DNA from: Clostridiales bacterium
Lineage (GTDB): Bacteria > Bacillota > Clostridia > Christensenellales > Christensenellaceae
Length of the DNA: 6,528 nucleotides
NCBI GenBank assembly: GCA_003343685.1
Contig: QAKS01000098.1
Coordinates: 1-6,528, forward strand
Direction of reading: 5' to 3'
Below the pieces are notes generated by a model, which saw only the letters and a list, made by a program, of their open reading frames with translations, was not told the DNA's origin and made no database searches. Made by a program: the position numbers and the translations under genes. Below, in pieces: positions 1-5,235 of the stretch (position 1 is the stretch's first letter; the number at the start of each line of letters is the position of its first letter).

Positions 1-22
1 ACCGGGGGCGTTGCTGTTATAA

Positions 23-1015
23 TTAATCGCCAAAGTCCTCTACGACCTTGGGCGGAACGTGCTTGAACAGCGGGCTCACCGTAACGCGCTCATGGATGCG
101 GAGAACAACCTCGGCAAACAGGGGAGCAACGGAAACAGTAATCATCTTCTTGCTCGGCAAGAGATAGGGATTTTCTACGGTGTCTGTGCTGATGAGCAGT
201 TCGATGGGACTTTCGTCGATTTTCTTGACGCCCTTTTCCCGAAGCATGTTATGGGCAAGACATGCGACAATATGATTGGCGCCTTTTGCCTTCAGCACAC
301 GCGCAATGTCTACAAGCGTACCGCCGGAAATGGTGAAGTCGTCTACGATCATGCAGTTTTTGCCCTTTACATCGCCGATCAGCTCCAATACCTGAGCGTT
401 CTCGTCATGTGCAGTACGGGTTTTGTCGCCGATGGCAACAGCCGCGCCGAGATAATCCGCATATTTCCGCGCGTCTTTCGCAAAGCCCGCGTCGGGAGAA
501 ACCACTACCATGTCCTCGTTAAAGAAATCCATGCCCTTTACATATTCGCACAGAATGGGAAGGCTCAGCAGGTGGTCGGTGGGGATACGGAAGAAGCCCT
601 GCACCTGCGGGCTGTGCAGATCCATGGTGATCACTCTGTCGGCGCCTGTGGCCTCTATGCAGTCCGCGCAGACGCGCGCTCTGATGGAGACACGGGGCTC
701 GTCCTTCTTATCGCCCTTGGCATACCCGAAATAGGGGATAATCGCCGATACGCTGCTGGCGCTGGCGCGCTTAAAGGCGTCCATCCAGAAAAGGATTTCC
801 ACAAGCTCGTTGTTGGGGTCCAGCCCAATCGGCTGAACTAAAAAAACGTCCTTATCACGGACAGTTTCTTTGATACGTATAAATATGTTACCGTCTGAAA
901 AATGAATAACTTCAGAGGCCCCCAGCTCTGCGCCCAGATATTTACACATCTTCTTGGCGAATGAGATTCCGGAGCTGCCGGCAAAAATTTTGATGTCTCC
1001 CTGTTCGGAATGCAT
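23..1015 (-). CDS. prs: Ribose-phosphate pyrophosphokinase (PRPP synthetase), divergent loop type
   Basis: The 330-residue product should transfer pyrophosphate from ATP to ribose 5-phosphate in the cytosol, making PRPP for purine, pyrimidine, NAD, histidine and tryptophan synthesis. Visible family motifs are FSDGN (39-43), IPYFGYAKGDKKDEPRVSI (93-111, ATP site), the MDLH histidine (H134) with SPQVQGFF, VVSPDAGFAKDARK (171-184), K198-x-R200 of the catalytic flexible loop, and the PRPP/ribose-phosphate loop VDDFTISGGTL (224-234). Length is near the usual 310-320. Departures from the classical bacterial form are YAKGDKK where YARQDRK is usual, DKTR where DKRR is usual, and DDFTISGGT where DDxIDTGGT or DDMIDTAGT is usual. 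The SGGTL ending recalls plant class II enzymes. The ATG is supported by GAGG at 1025-1028, nine bases upstream. The gene has its own promoter and its 3' flank lies outside the window. Family assignment is secure; allosteric type is uncertain. Confidence 0.95.
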   Translation of the reverse strand: MHSEQGDIKIFAGSSGISFAKKMCKYLGAELGASEVIHFSDGNIFIRIKETVRDKDVFLVQPIGLDPNNELVEILFWMDAFKRASASSVSAIIPYFGYAKGDKKDEPRVSIRARVCADCIEATGADRVITMDLHSPQVQGFFRIPTDHLLSLPILCEYVKGMDFFNEDMVVVSPDAGFAKDARKYADYLGAAVAIGDKTRTAHDENAQVLELIGDVKGKNCMIVDDFTISGGTLVDIARVLKAKGANHIVACLAHNMLREKGVKKIDESPIELLISTDTVENPYLLPSKKMITVSVAPLFAEVVLRIHERVTVSPLFKHVPPKVVEDFGD

Positions 1016-1075
1016 TTGAAGTGACCTCGCAACAAAAAATTTACGCTGCCGCCCACAGAACGGCTTCGCAATTTC

Positions 1076-1104
1076 ATTATATCATAAGCCGCAGAGGCTT
1101 TCAA
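1076..1104 (-). promoter_or_regulatory. Sigma-A promoter of prs with extended -10
   Basis: On the minus strand a -35 TTGAAA (1099-1104) lies 17 bases from a perfect -10 TATAAT (1076-1081). The -10 is preceded by TGA, giving the extended element TGATATAAT. The region above the -35 is almost pure A/T and could act as an UP element. Transcription should start near 1069, giving a leader of about 54 bases before the prs ATG. The spacer carries a 5-bp inverted repeat AAGCC-N5-GGCTT that might be an operator. No classical PurBox was recognised. Confidence 0.85.
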
Positions 1105-1135
1105 TCATAATAAGTTAAAATTTTTAATGTATTTT

Positions 1136-1162
1136 AAAAATGTGCCCCATATTTACATTTTT
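1136..1162 (-). terminator. AT-rich stem-loop after the glycerophosphotransferase gene (weak terminator candidate)
   Basis: A perfect 8-bp inverted repeat, AAAAATGT and ACATTTTT around an 11-base loop, begins two bases after the stop codon of the glycerophosphotransferase gene on the minus strand. The distal arm ends in five T. The stem has only two G-C pairs, so it is weak for an intrinsic terminator. The alternative is that the four-gene operon reads through into prs. Confidence 0.35.
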
Positions 1163-1164
1163 GC

Positions 1165-2322
1165 TTAATTGGGAAAGAACTGCTGCATAAAACGCTCGGT
1201 TGAACATCCGTCGCAGGCGCCCATAAATTTTTTGCGAAAGGCCGCCATCAGCTCCCTGTCGAAATCCGCGTCGGCAGAGAGAATGTACGCTGCCAGCTCT
1301 TCGCAGGTTTCGGCAATTCTGCCGGGAACCATAGACGCATAGTCATAGTAAAAATCGCGTTCGGCAATATAGGCTTGCAGGTCATAAGCATAGAAAACCA
1401 TCGGCCGGTCCATGAGCGAAAACTCGAAGATCAGTGAGGAGTAATCGGAAACGCAGATGTCCGCAAGAGAGAGCATTTCGTTAATCTGCATTTCGCTGCT
1501 GACGTCGCAGGCAAACCCCGTGCAGGACGCTGGAATTTCCACAGCCTCGGATACAAACGGGTGCAGTTTCAGCACAAGGCCGTAATGATCTCCCAGACGC
1601 TCGTGCAAAAGGGGAAGGTCGAATGCGTTCTTGTCGTTGTGAGCCAGATCTGCGTCTGCTCCGCGGAAGGTAGGCGCATAGAGAACGAGCTTTTTGCCTT
1701 TCATCTCCGGGTGAAGGGAAAAGAATTTAGAACGGGCGCTCTGCTGAAAAGACGGATCAAAAAATTCATCGGTTCGCGGAATTCCCGTGGGATGGATGAT
1801 GGAAATATCGCAGTGATAGGCCTCGGCATATTTTTCCCGGATTGCTTCACTGCTTGTGATGGCACCGGTATAGCCTCTGTGGGCACGCGAAAGCCGGGCT
1901 TCGCCTGCGCTCATGCCCCATGTTTTACCGATACAGGAATAGCCCCACTTTTTAAACGCGCCGCAGGCGTGCCACAGCTGAATGAGCTGTGTACCCCGGC
2001 GGGGACGGTTTGCATAGGCAGGCAGAAAATAGTCCTCCAGCAGAACGGCTCCGCAGGCAGCGTAGTCGATCGTAAACCGCGTGTAATCCCTGAGCCGGTT
2101 TAGCAGACCCTGCTGAAAATTGACATAAGCCACGGTCGTATATCCGCGCGCGTCCAGTTCCCGTTTTATGGCGGCGAGATTAGGCTCAAGCGCCGGATGT
2201 CTGTCGGAAACCAGCACAATTTTGTTTTGATCCCTGCGCCGGAAGCGGGCAAACAGAAATACGGCAGGCAGGTAAATGCGGTGTATCAGCAATTTTTTGA
2301 CGTTTTTCCAAAGGCGGCTCAT
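1165..2322 (-). CDS. CDP-glycerol glycerophosphotransferase family protein (TagB/TagF-like, single domain)
   Basis: Enzymes of this family (Glyphos_transf) move glycerol phosphate from CDP-glycerol onto a lipid-linked acceptor at the inner face of the membrane, in wall teichoic acid or related polymer synthesis. The 385-residue protein has a basic, hydrophobic N-terminus (1-30) suited to membrane contact. It then shows LIQLWHACGAFKKWG (113-127, H118), ITSSEAIREKYA (155-166), HPTGIPRTDEFF (177-188), LVLYAPTFRG (212-221), LVLKLHP (249-255, H254) and ADICVSDYSSLIFEFSLMDR (287-306). WHACG, KLHP and SDYSS are family hallmarks. Length fits TagB-type primases (about 380 residues) rather than the roughly 740-residue TagF, so priming or single transfer is possible but cannot be read from sequence. 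The ATG has GGGAGGG at 2328-2334 five bases upstream and overlaps the PHP gene stop by ATGA. No other teichoic acid gene is in the window. Confidence 0.9.
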   Translation of the reverse strand: MSRLWKNVKKLLIHRIYLPAVFLFARFRRRDQNKIVLVSDRHPALEPNLAAIKRELDARGYTTVAYVNFQQGLLNRLRDYTRFTIDYAACGAVLLEDYFLPAYANRPRRGTQLIQLWHACGAFKKWGYSCIGKTWGMSAGEARLSRAHRGYTGAITSSEAIREKYAEAYHCDISIIHPTGIPRTDEFFDPSFQQSARSKFFSLHPEMKGKKLVLYAPTFRGADADLAHNDKNAFDLPLLHERLGDHYGLVLKLHPFVSEAVEIPASCTGFACDVSSEMQINEMLSLADICVSDYSSLIFEFSLMDRPMVFYAYDLQAYIAERDFYYDYASMVPGRIAETCEELAAYILSADADFDRELMAAFRKKFMGACDGCSTERFMQQFFPN

Positions 2323-3170
2323 AGGCGCCCTCCCAATGTGTGCCGGTGACGGGCAAACAACGCGCTGACGTCTTCCCGAAGGCGGTGGCTGCCGCGGGTT
2401 TCTTTCGAGATAGCGGTGCCGTGGCGCATGCCGCCGTGATAGTCGCTGCCCTGCGTGACGAAAAGGCCGTATTTATCGGCCAGCGCAAGATATTTTGCGA
2501 CGTCATCATCGGAGTGAGCGGGATAATAGGCTTCGATGCCGCCGAGCCCCTCACTTGTGAGGCGTGCGGCCATTTCATCGTCGTCGTGATAATGGGCCTG
2601 CATGGGATGGGCCCATACAGCCTCGCCGCCGGCGTTTCTGATGAGGGAGATCGCCTCTTCGCTGGAGATCTTGCGGCGGATGACCCAGCCCGGCTTGCCC
2701 GGCTCCAAAAAAGTGCGATAGGCCTCCTCCTGGCCCGGAGCGTAGCCTGCCAAATAGAGCGCCGTGGCGATATGGGGGCGGCCCATGACGCCGTCTCCCG
2801 CGATTTCACGCACCTTTTCAAGAGAAATGCGGTAGCCCTCTTTTTGGAGCTTGTACACCATTTGCGCCACGCGCTCTTCCCGCTCGTGTGCCAGCTCTGC
2901 AAGGCGGGCGACAAGGGCGGGATGCTTTTCGTCGAAGCCGTAGCCCAGAATATGGAGCTCGCCGTCATACTGAACGGTGAATTCCATGCCGCTTATGGCG
3001 CAGAGGCCGAGGTTCCGGGCGGCGGAAAGGTATTCCGATACGCCGCCCTGTGTATCGTGATCCGTCAGCGCGGCATAAGAAAGACCGGCTTCTTTGCAGG
3101 CCTCTGCCAGCTCGCAGGGGGAAAGAGAGCCGTCCGAAACGGTGGAATGCATGTGCAGGTCTATTTTCAT
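2319..3170 (-). CDS. PHP-domain metal-dependent phosphoesterase (RNase AM / YciV-like)
   Basis: The 283-residue protein has a complete PHP metal site: HMH (H6, H8) with SDG (D13), TDHDT (D37, H38), GMEF (E63), H73 in ELHILGYG, GRPH (H133), AHP (H188) and GSDYHG (D243, H245). GKPGWV (158-163) sits at the place of the conserved GKP of the YciV/TrpH group. Relatives of this length are metal-dependent nucleotide phosphoesterases. E. coli YciV is reported as a 5'-3' exoribonuclease acting on short RNA, and related proteins hydrolyse 3',5'-bisphosphonucleotides. The likely role is therefore cytosolic RNA or nucleotide turnover, but substrate cannot be decided from sequence. It is not the histidinol phosphatase form or the PHP domain of a DNA polymerase. 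The start overlaps the thioesterase stop (ATGA, 3167-3170). No strong ribosome site precedes it, so translation is probably coupled. Confidence 0.9.
   Translation of the reverse strand: MKIDLHMHSTVSDGSLSPCELAEACKEAGLSYAALTDHDTQGGVSEYLSAARNLGLCAISGMEFTVQYDGELHILGYGFDEKHPALVARLAELAHEREERVAQMVYKLQKEGYRISLEKVREIAGDGVMGRPHIATALYLAGYAPGQEEAYRTFLEPGKPGWVIRRKISSEEAISLIRNAGGEAVWAHPMQAHYHDDDEMAARLTSEGLGGIEAYYPAHSDDDVAKYLALADKYGLFVTQGSDYHGGMRHGTAISKETRGSHRLREDVSALFARHRHTLGGRL
2328..2334 (-). promoter_or_regulatory. Ribosome binding site GGGAGGG of the glycerophosphotransferase gene
   Basis: The site lies inside the last codons of the PHP gene, five bases before the ATG at 2320-2322. It fixes the start even though that start overlaps the upstream stop codon, and suggests that translation is not purely by coupling. 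Confidence 0.7.
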
Positions 3171-3553
3171 TTCAGCTTTGCGTTCGCTTTCTGCTGGAAT
3201 TTTTCGGCGTCTATAATAAACCGGTCGTGGGTGGCTGTGCCGATTCTGTCGGCTTCGTCCTTTGCCTCAATGAGAAAGGATATCTTTCGCCGATCGACGG
3301 CGGTAACGGTTGCGGTGACGGTCACGGTCATGCCGATCGGCGTGGCGGCGTCATGGGTGGTGCTGATGCGGACACCGACGGTGGACTGCCCCGGCTCCAG
3401 CTCGGGTGCAACACACTCCATGGCGGCTTCCTCCATAAAAGCCACCATCATTGGCGTGGATAATACGTCAGCCAAACCGCTGCCCACGATGCGCGCGCTG
3501 TGTTCCGGCCTTACCGTTTTGACAATTGTATGGGTCATATTTTCCCTGATCAT
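3167..3553 (-). CDS. Hot-dog fold acyl-CoA thioesterase, FlK-like
   Basis: The 128-residue protein matches the fluoroacetyl-CoA thioesterase (FlK) group of hot-dog enzymes, which hydrolyse small acyl-CoA thioesters in the cytosol. T33 (in LSTPMMVAFMEEAAM), E41 and H67 (in STTHDAATPIG) stand 8 and 26 residues apart, exactly the spacing of the FlK triad T42/E50/H76. Other family features are GSGLADVLSTP (24-34), VTVTATVTAVDRRKISFLIEA (77-97, strands of the sheet) and GTATHDRFII (105-114). FlK itself belongs to a fluoroacetate producer. Housekeeping relatives are common in anaerobes and probably act on other short acyl-CoAs, so fluoroacetyl-CoA is not claimed as substrate. GGAGGA at 3559-3564 supports this ATG over the Met at codon 6. 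The gene starts 21 bases after the lipase-like gene and overlaps the PHP gene by 4 bases. Confidence 0.85.
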   Translation of the reverse strand: MIRENMTHTIVKTVRPEHSARIVGSGLADVLSTPMMVAFMEEAAMECVAPELEPGQSTVGVRISTTHDAATPIGMTVTVTATVTAVDRRKISFLIEAKDEADRIGTATHDRFIIDAEKFQQKANAKLK

Positions 3554-3558
3554 ATATA

Positions 3559-3564
3559 TCCTCC
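3559..3564 (-). promoter_or_regulatory. Ribosome binding site GGAGGA of the thioesterase gene
   Basis: The site is in the 21-base gap after the hydrolase stop, five bases before the ATG at 3551-3553. It decides this start over the in-frame Met five codons later. No promoter is visible in the gap, so the gene is co-transcribed with the hydrolase. Confidence 0.8.
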
Positions 3565-3574
3565 AAAAATTATT

Positions 3575-4510
3575 TTACTGATTGATGCACGAATTGACGA
3601 ACGACAGCAGGTCGGCATAGACGGTAGCTTTGCCTCTCTCGTTTAAAATTTCGTGCCGCATTCCCGAATACTCTTTATAGATCACCTGTGCGCCGGCCGT
3701 TTTCATCTTGGCGGCTTCGGCCCGGGAACCCTTGCCGTATCCGGCGACGGGATCGTCGCTCCCGACGGCAATCATAATGGGTACGTTTTTGGGAATTTTT
3801 GCGTAATAATTCTTTGCAAAAACAATTTTGCTCATGGAAAGCAGGTCGCGGAAACCGGAGGTGGAAAACGTGAAGCCGCATAAGGGGTCTTGATCATAGG
3901 CGGCGACCACCTCCTCGTCGGAGCAGATCCAAGCATTCGGGCTTGCCGCGTTCGGAATCCGGCGGTTGTGGCGCCCAAAAGCCGTTTTCTGGAGAAATTC
4001 GCTGATGCCTTCGGGGTCGTGCCGCCTGATTTGTGCGTTCAATATGATTTCGGAAATTGCCATATGCTTCGGCTTTTCTACAAGGCCGAGCAGAAGGCAT
4101 CCGGCGAGCTCCTGACCATGCTTTGCCAAATAGATCCGCGCAATCAGCGAGCCCATGCTGTGACCCAGCAGGACATGGGGGAGGCCGCCTGTTTCCGCAG
4201 CGGCAAGCTCGGCGGTGCGGCGCACATCGCCCAGCATGTAGCGCCAGCCCTGCTCCTCCGCCATAAAGCCGAGCTGCGCGTGTTCCGCAGTACGTCCGTG
4301 ACCCAGATGATCGTTGGCGTATACGGCGAGGCCGCTGTCTGTCAGAAAGCGGGCAAAGTCGTCGTATCGGTCCATATACTCCGCCATGCCGTGAACAATC
4401 TGCACCACGCCGCGGGGTTGGCTGTCGGGCAGGTATTTGTAAATCGCAACAGAACTTCTGCCGTCCTGACTTTCTTTATAAACAATTGTTTTATTCACGG
4501 CTTTCTCCAT
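3575..4510 (-). CDS. Alpha/beta hydrolase, monoacylglycerol lipase / lysophospholipase type
   Basis: The 311-residue protein is a serine hydrolase of the Hydrolase_4 (monoacylglycerol lipase-like) family. It shows the oxyanion-hole motif VHGMAEYMDRYDDFA (39-53), NDHLGHGRT (66-74), the nucleophile elbow GHSMGS (S118), GSDDPVAGYGKG (probable acid D253) and MRHEILNE (H286). The triad is complete. No signal peptide is seen, so it is cytosolic and probably cleaves monoacylglycerols, lysophospholipids or similar esters. Exact substrate is open. It is the first gene of the four-gene minus-strand operon. No ribosome site precedes the ATG at 4508-4510. Instead a TATAAT ends seven bases before it, and GGAG spanning codons 1-2 lies six bases before an in-frame GTG at 4496-4498. 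Translation may therefore be leaderless from the ATG, or may start at GTG and give 307 residues. Confidence 0.9.
   Translation of the reverse strand: MEKAVNKTIVYKESQDGRSSVAIYKYLPDSQPRGVVQIVHGMAEYMDRYDDFARFLTDSGLAVYANDHLGHGRTAEHAQLGFMAEEQGWRYMLGDVRRTAELAAAETGGLPHVLLGHSMGSLIARIYLAKHGQELAGCLLLGLVEKPKHMAISEIILNAQIRRHDPEGISEFLQKTAFGRHNRRIPNAASPNAWICSDEEVVAAYDQDPLCGFTFSTSGFRDLLSMSKIVFAKNYYAKIPKNVPIMIAVGSDDPVAGYGKGSRAEAAKMKTAGAQVIYKEYSGMRHEILNERGKATVYADLLSFVNSCINQ
4505..4508 (-). promoter_or_regulatory. Possible ribosome binding site for an alternative GTG start of the hydrolase
   Basis: GGAG lies within the first two codons of the longer reading, six bases before an in-frame GTG at 4496-4498. It is the only Shine-Dalgarno-like match near the start. 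The residues lost (MEKA) precede the conserved domain, so either start gives a working enzyme. Confidence 0.45.
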
Positions 4511-4517
4511 ATAAAAT

Positions 4518-4547
4518 ATTATAACTTATTACTATAAACATTATCAT
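4518..4547 (-). promoter_or_regulatory. Promoter of the hydrolase-thioesterase-PHP-glycerophosphotransferase operon
   Basis: On the minus strand a perfect -10 TATAAT (4518-4523) is preceded, 18 bases away, by ATGATA (4542-4547), a 4-of-6 match to the -35 consensus. The predicted transcript start, about seven bases below the -10, falls at or just before the annotated ATG. A second -10-like TATAGT at 4531-4536 has no convincing -35. The promoter diverges from the GNAT promoter about 50 bases away. Confidence 0.6.
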
Positions 4548-4596
4548 AATGCAGTGCTGTTTTCAATGCAATTTTTTCGGAGAATGGGAGTGTTTC

Positions 4597-4624
4597 TTGA
4601 CAAAGCGCTTAAATAGTATATAAT
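4597..4624 (+). promoter_or_regulatory. Consensus sigma-A promoter of the GNAT gene
   Basis: TTGACA (4597-4602) and TATAAT (4619-4624) are both perfect and are separated by 16 bases. The start should be near 4631, leaving a leader of about 22 bases with CGGAGGG at 4638-4644. The spacer begins with the 8-bp palindrome AAGCGCTT (4603-4610) against the -35, a position where a bound repressor would block polymerase. Confidence 0.9.
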
Positions 4625-4652
4625 CATATCTATAAAACGGAGGGCATGATAA

Positions 4653-5108
4653 ATGGCTATAGAATTTTTCCATATCTCGGAGACCGATCTCGACATGATT
4701 GATCAGATCGTCGAGCTCGAGAAGCGCCTGTCGAGGAACAACAGCGGGCTGACGGCCTTTGAGGTGAACGCATATGTCCGCTATGGCCGGGTATACAGTG
4801 CTGTCGATTATGACGAGGTTGTAGGCTGCGCATATTTTATGAAGGATTTTGACAATCCGGGCAAGGTATATCTGTTTGGCCTGCTGGTAGACCCGAAGGA
4901 GTCCGGCAGAAAGCTGGGGCAGAACCTGCTCATGAGCGCTTTTGCCGACCTGAAGGACTCGGGCCTCAGAATGGCGGAGGTTATGGTACATCCGTCCAAT
5001 AAGGGGGCGATACGTGTGTATCGGGACGAGCTTGGCTTCAACCTGATGAACAACAGCGAGGACGCAGACGAGGCGGATGAATATCTGATCATGCGCCGCA
5101 TGCTGTAG
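4653..5108 (+). CDS. GNAT family N-acetyltransferase
   Basis: The 151-residue protein has the length and layout of a single-domain GNAT enzyme, which transfers an acetyl group from acetyl-CoA to an amine. The N-terminal part (1-60) supplies the first strand and helices, and VVGCAYF (56-62) fits strand 3. VYLFGLLVDPKESGRKLGQNLL (72-93) is strand 4 and the acetyl-CoA pyrophosphate loop. The canonical Q/RxxGxG/A there is loosened to SGRKLGQ. AEVMVHPSNKGAIRVYRDELGF (108-129) is the strand 5 and helix 4 signature with the usual N/A..Y..GF pattern. The tail is acidic (133-143). The substrate, small molecule or protein, cannot be told. The start is fixed by CGGAGGG at 4638-4644, eight bases upstream. 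An ATG at 4646 is in another frame and too close to the site. The gene is transcribed alone, with its own promoter and a terminator starting 23 bases after the stop. Confidence 0.88.
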   Translation: MAIEFFHISETDLDMIDQIVELEKRLSRNNSGLTAFEVNAYVRYGRVYSAVDYDEVVGCAYFMKDFDNPGKVYLFGLLVDPKESGRKLGQNLLMSAFADLKDSGLRMAEVMVHPSNKGAIRVYRDELGFNLMNNSEDADEADEYLIMRRML

Positions 5109-5123
5109 CAGCGCGGAGGAGAA

Positions 5124-5219
5124 ATGCTATTAGCGGCTTCGGTCGCTTTTTTTGCCTGCAGATTTGGGGCTTCGGCGGCTCGTCGGCGCCTTCTTTCGTA
5201 TTTGCAGGCGGAGCAATGA
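5124..5219 (+). CDS. Candidate small ORF or leader peptide (31 codons) across the terminator
   Basis: An ATG at 5124 is preceded by GGAGGAG (5115-5121). GGAGG ends four bases before the ATG, which is slightly short spacing. The frame runs 31 codons to a TGA at 5217-5219. The peptide begins MLLAASVAFFAC, hydrophobic, and continues to an RRR cluster near residues 20-22, like a minute membrane peptide or a leader peptide. Its codons cover the whole terminator hairpin (5132-5147) and T run. Its stop overlaps an ATG at 5216, which opens a 7-codon frame whose TGA in turn overlaps the ATG of the PII-like gene. A ribosome here would prevent hairpin formation. The frame may exist by chance, and no homologue is known to me. 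Confidence 0.3.
   Translation: MLLAASVAFFACRFGASAARRRLLSYLQAEQ
5132..5153 (+). terminator. Intrinsic terminator with UUCG tetraloop
   Basis: AGCGGC and GTCGCT form a 6-bp stem (one G-U pair) around the very stable C(UUCG)G tetraloop, followed directly by seven T (5147-5153, the first of which pairs in the stem). It starts 23 bases after the GNAT stop codon and should end that transcript. As no clear promoter follows before the PII-like gene, it may also act as an attenuator for the downstream pair. Confidence 0.88.
5154..5209 (+). promoter_or_regulatory. Long-range stem in the leader of the PII-antiporter genes
   Basis: GCCTGCA (5154-5160) and TGCAGGC (5203-5209) form a perfect 7-bp inverted repeat. 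In RNA it extends to 10 pairs (5154-5163 with 5200-5209, one G-U). It begins at the base after the terminator T run and closes a GC-rich loop that contains a smaller GGCG/CGCC hairpin (5174-5177, 5187-5190). It ends 12 bases before the AGAGAGG ribosome site. It does not resemble a riboswitch class I can name. I found no segment complementary to the terminator arms, so a classical antiterminator is not visible. Confidence 0.4.
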
Positions 5220-5221
5220 GC

Positions 5222-5228
5222 AGAGAGG
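5222..5228 (+). promoter_or_regulatory. Ribosome binding site AGAGAGG of the PII-like gene
   Basis: The site is seven bases before the ATG at 5236. It decides that start over an upstream in-frame TTG at 5152, which would lie in the terminator T run and add 28 arginine-rich residues with no place in the PII fold. Confidence 0.7.
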
Positions 5229-5235
5229 CGGAAAA

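Noticed and set aside
59..841. A 260-codon plus-strand open frame opposite prs
   Set aside because: No family motif, and it is fully antisense to the conserved PRPP synthetase gene. It is a codon-bias shadow.
1032..1068. Hairpin in the prs leader followed by a T run (possible attenuator)
   Set aside because: The stem needs two adjacent G-U pairs and is separated from the T run by several bases, so it is not a convincing terminator or known riboswitch.
2186..2968. A 260-codon minus-strand frame overlapping the PHP gene
   Set aside because: It is the PHP gene read in another frame, rich in Ser, Arg and Ala, with no motif. The metal-site motifs are in the frame chosen.
2340..3581. A 413-codon plus-strand open frame opposite the PHP and thioesterase genes
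   Set aside because: Its translation shows no recognisable domain and runs antisense to two well-supported genes with complete catalytic motifs. It has no good ribosome site or promoter. Long antisense frames are common opposite GC-rich codons.
4548..4570. Direct repeat AATGCA in the divergent promoter region
   Set aside because: A six-base repeat in AT-rich DNA is expected by chance, and neither copy lies at a usual operator position.
4597..4614. Catabolite-responsive (cre) site over the GNAT promoter
   Set aside because: Only the AAGCGCTT core fits. The outer TG and CA positions that CcpA needs are missing.
5152..5235. Upstream TTG start extending the PII-like protein by 28 residues
   Set aside because: The TTG lies in the terminator T run and lacks a ribosome site. 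The added residues do not belong to the PII fold. The ATG at 5236 has AGAGAGG at proper spacing.
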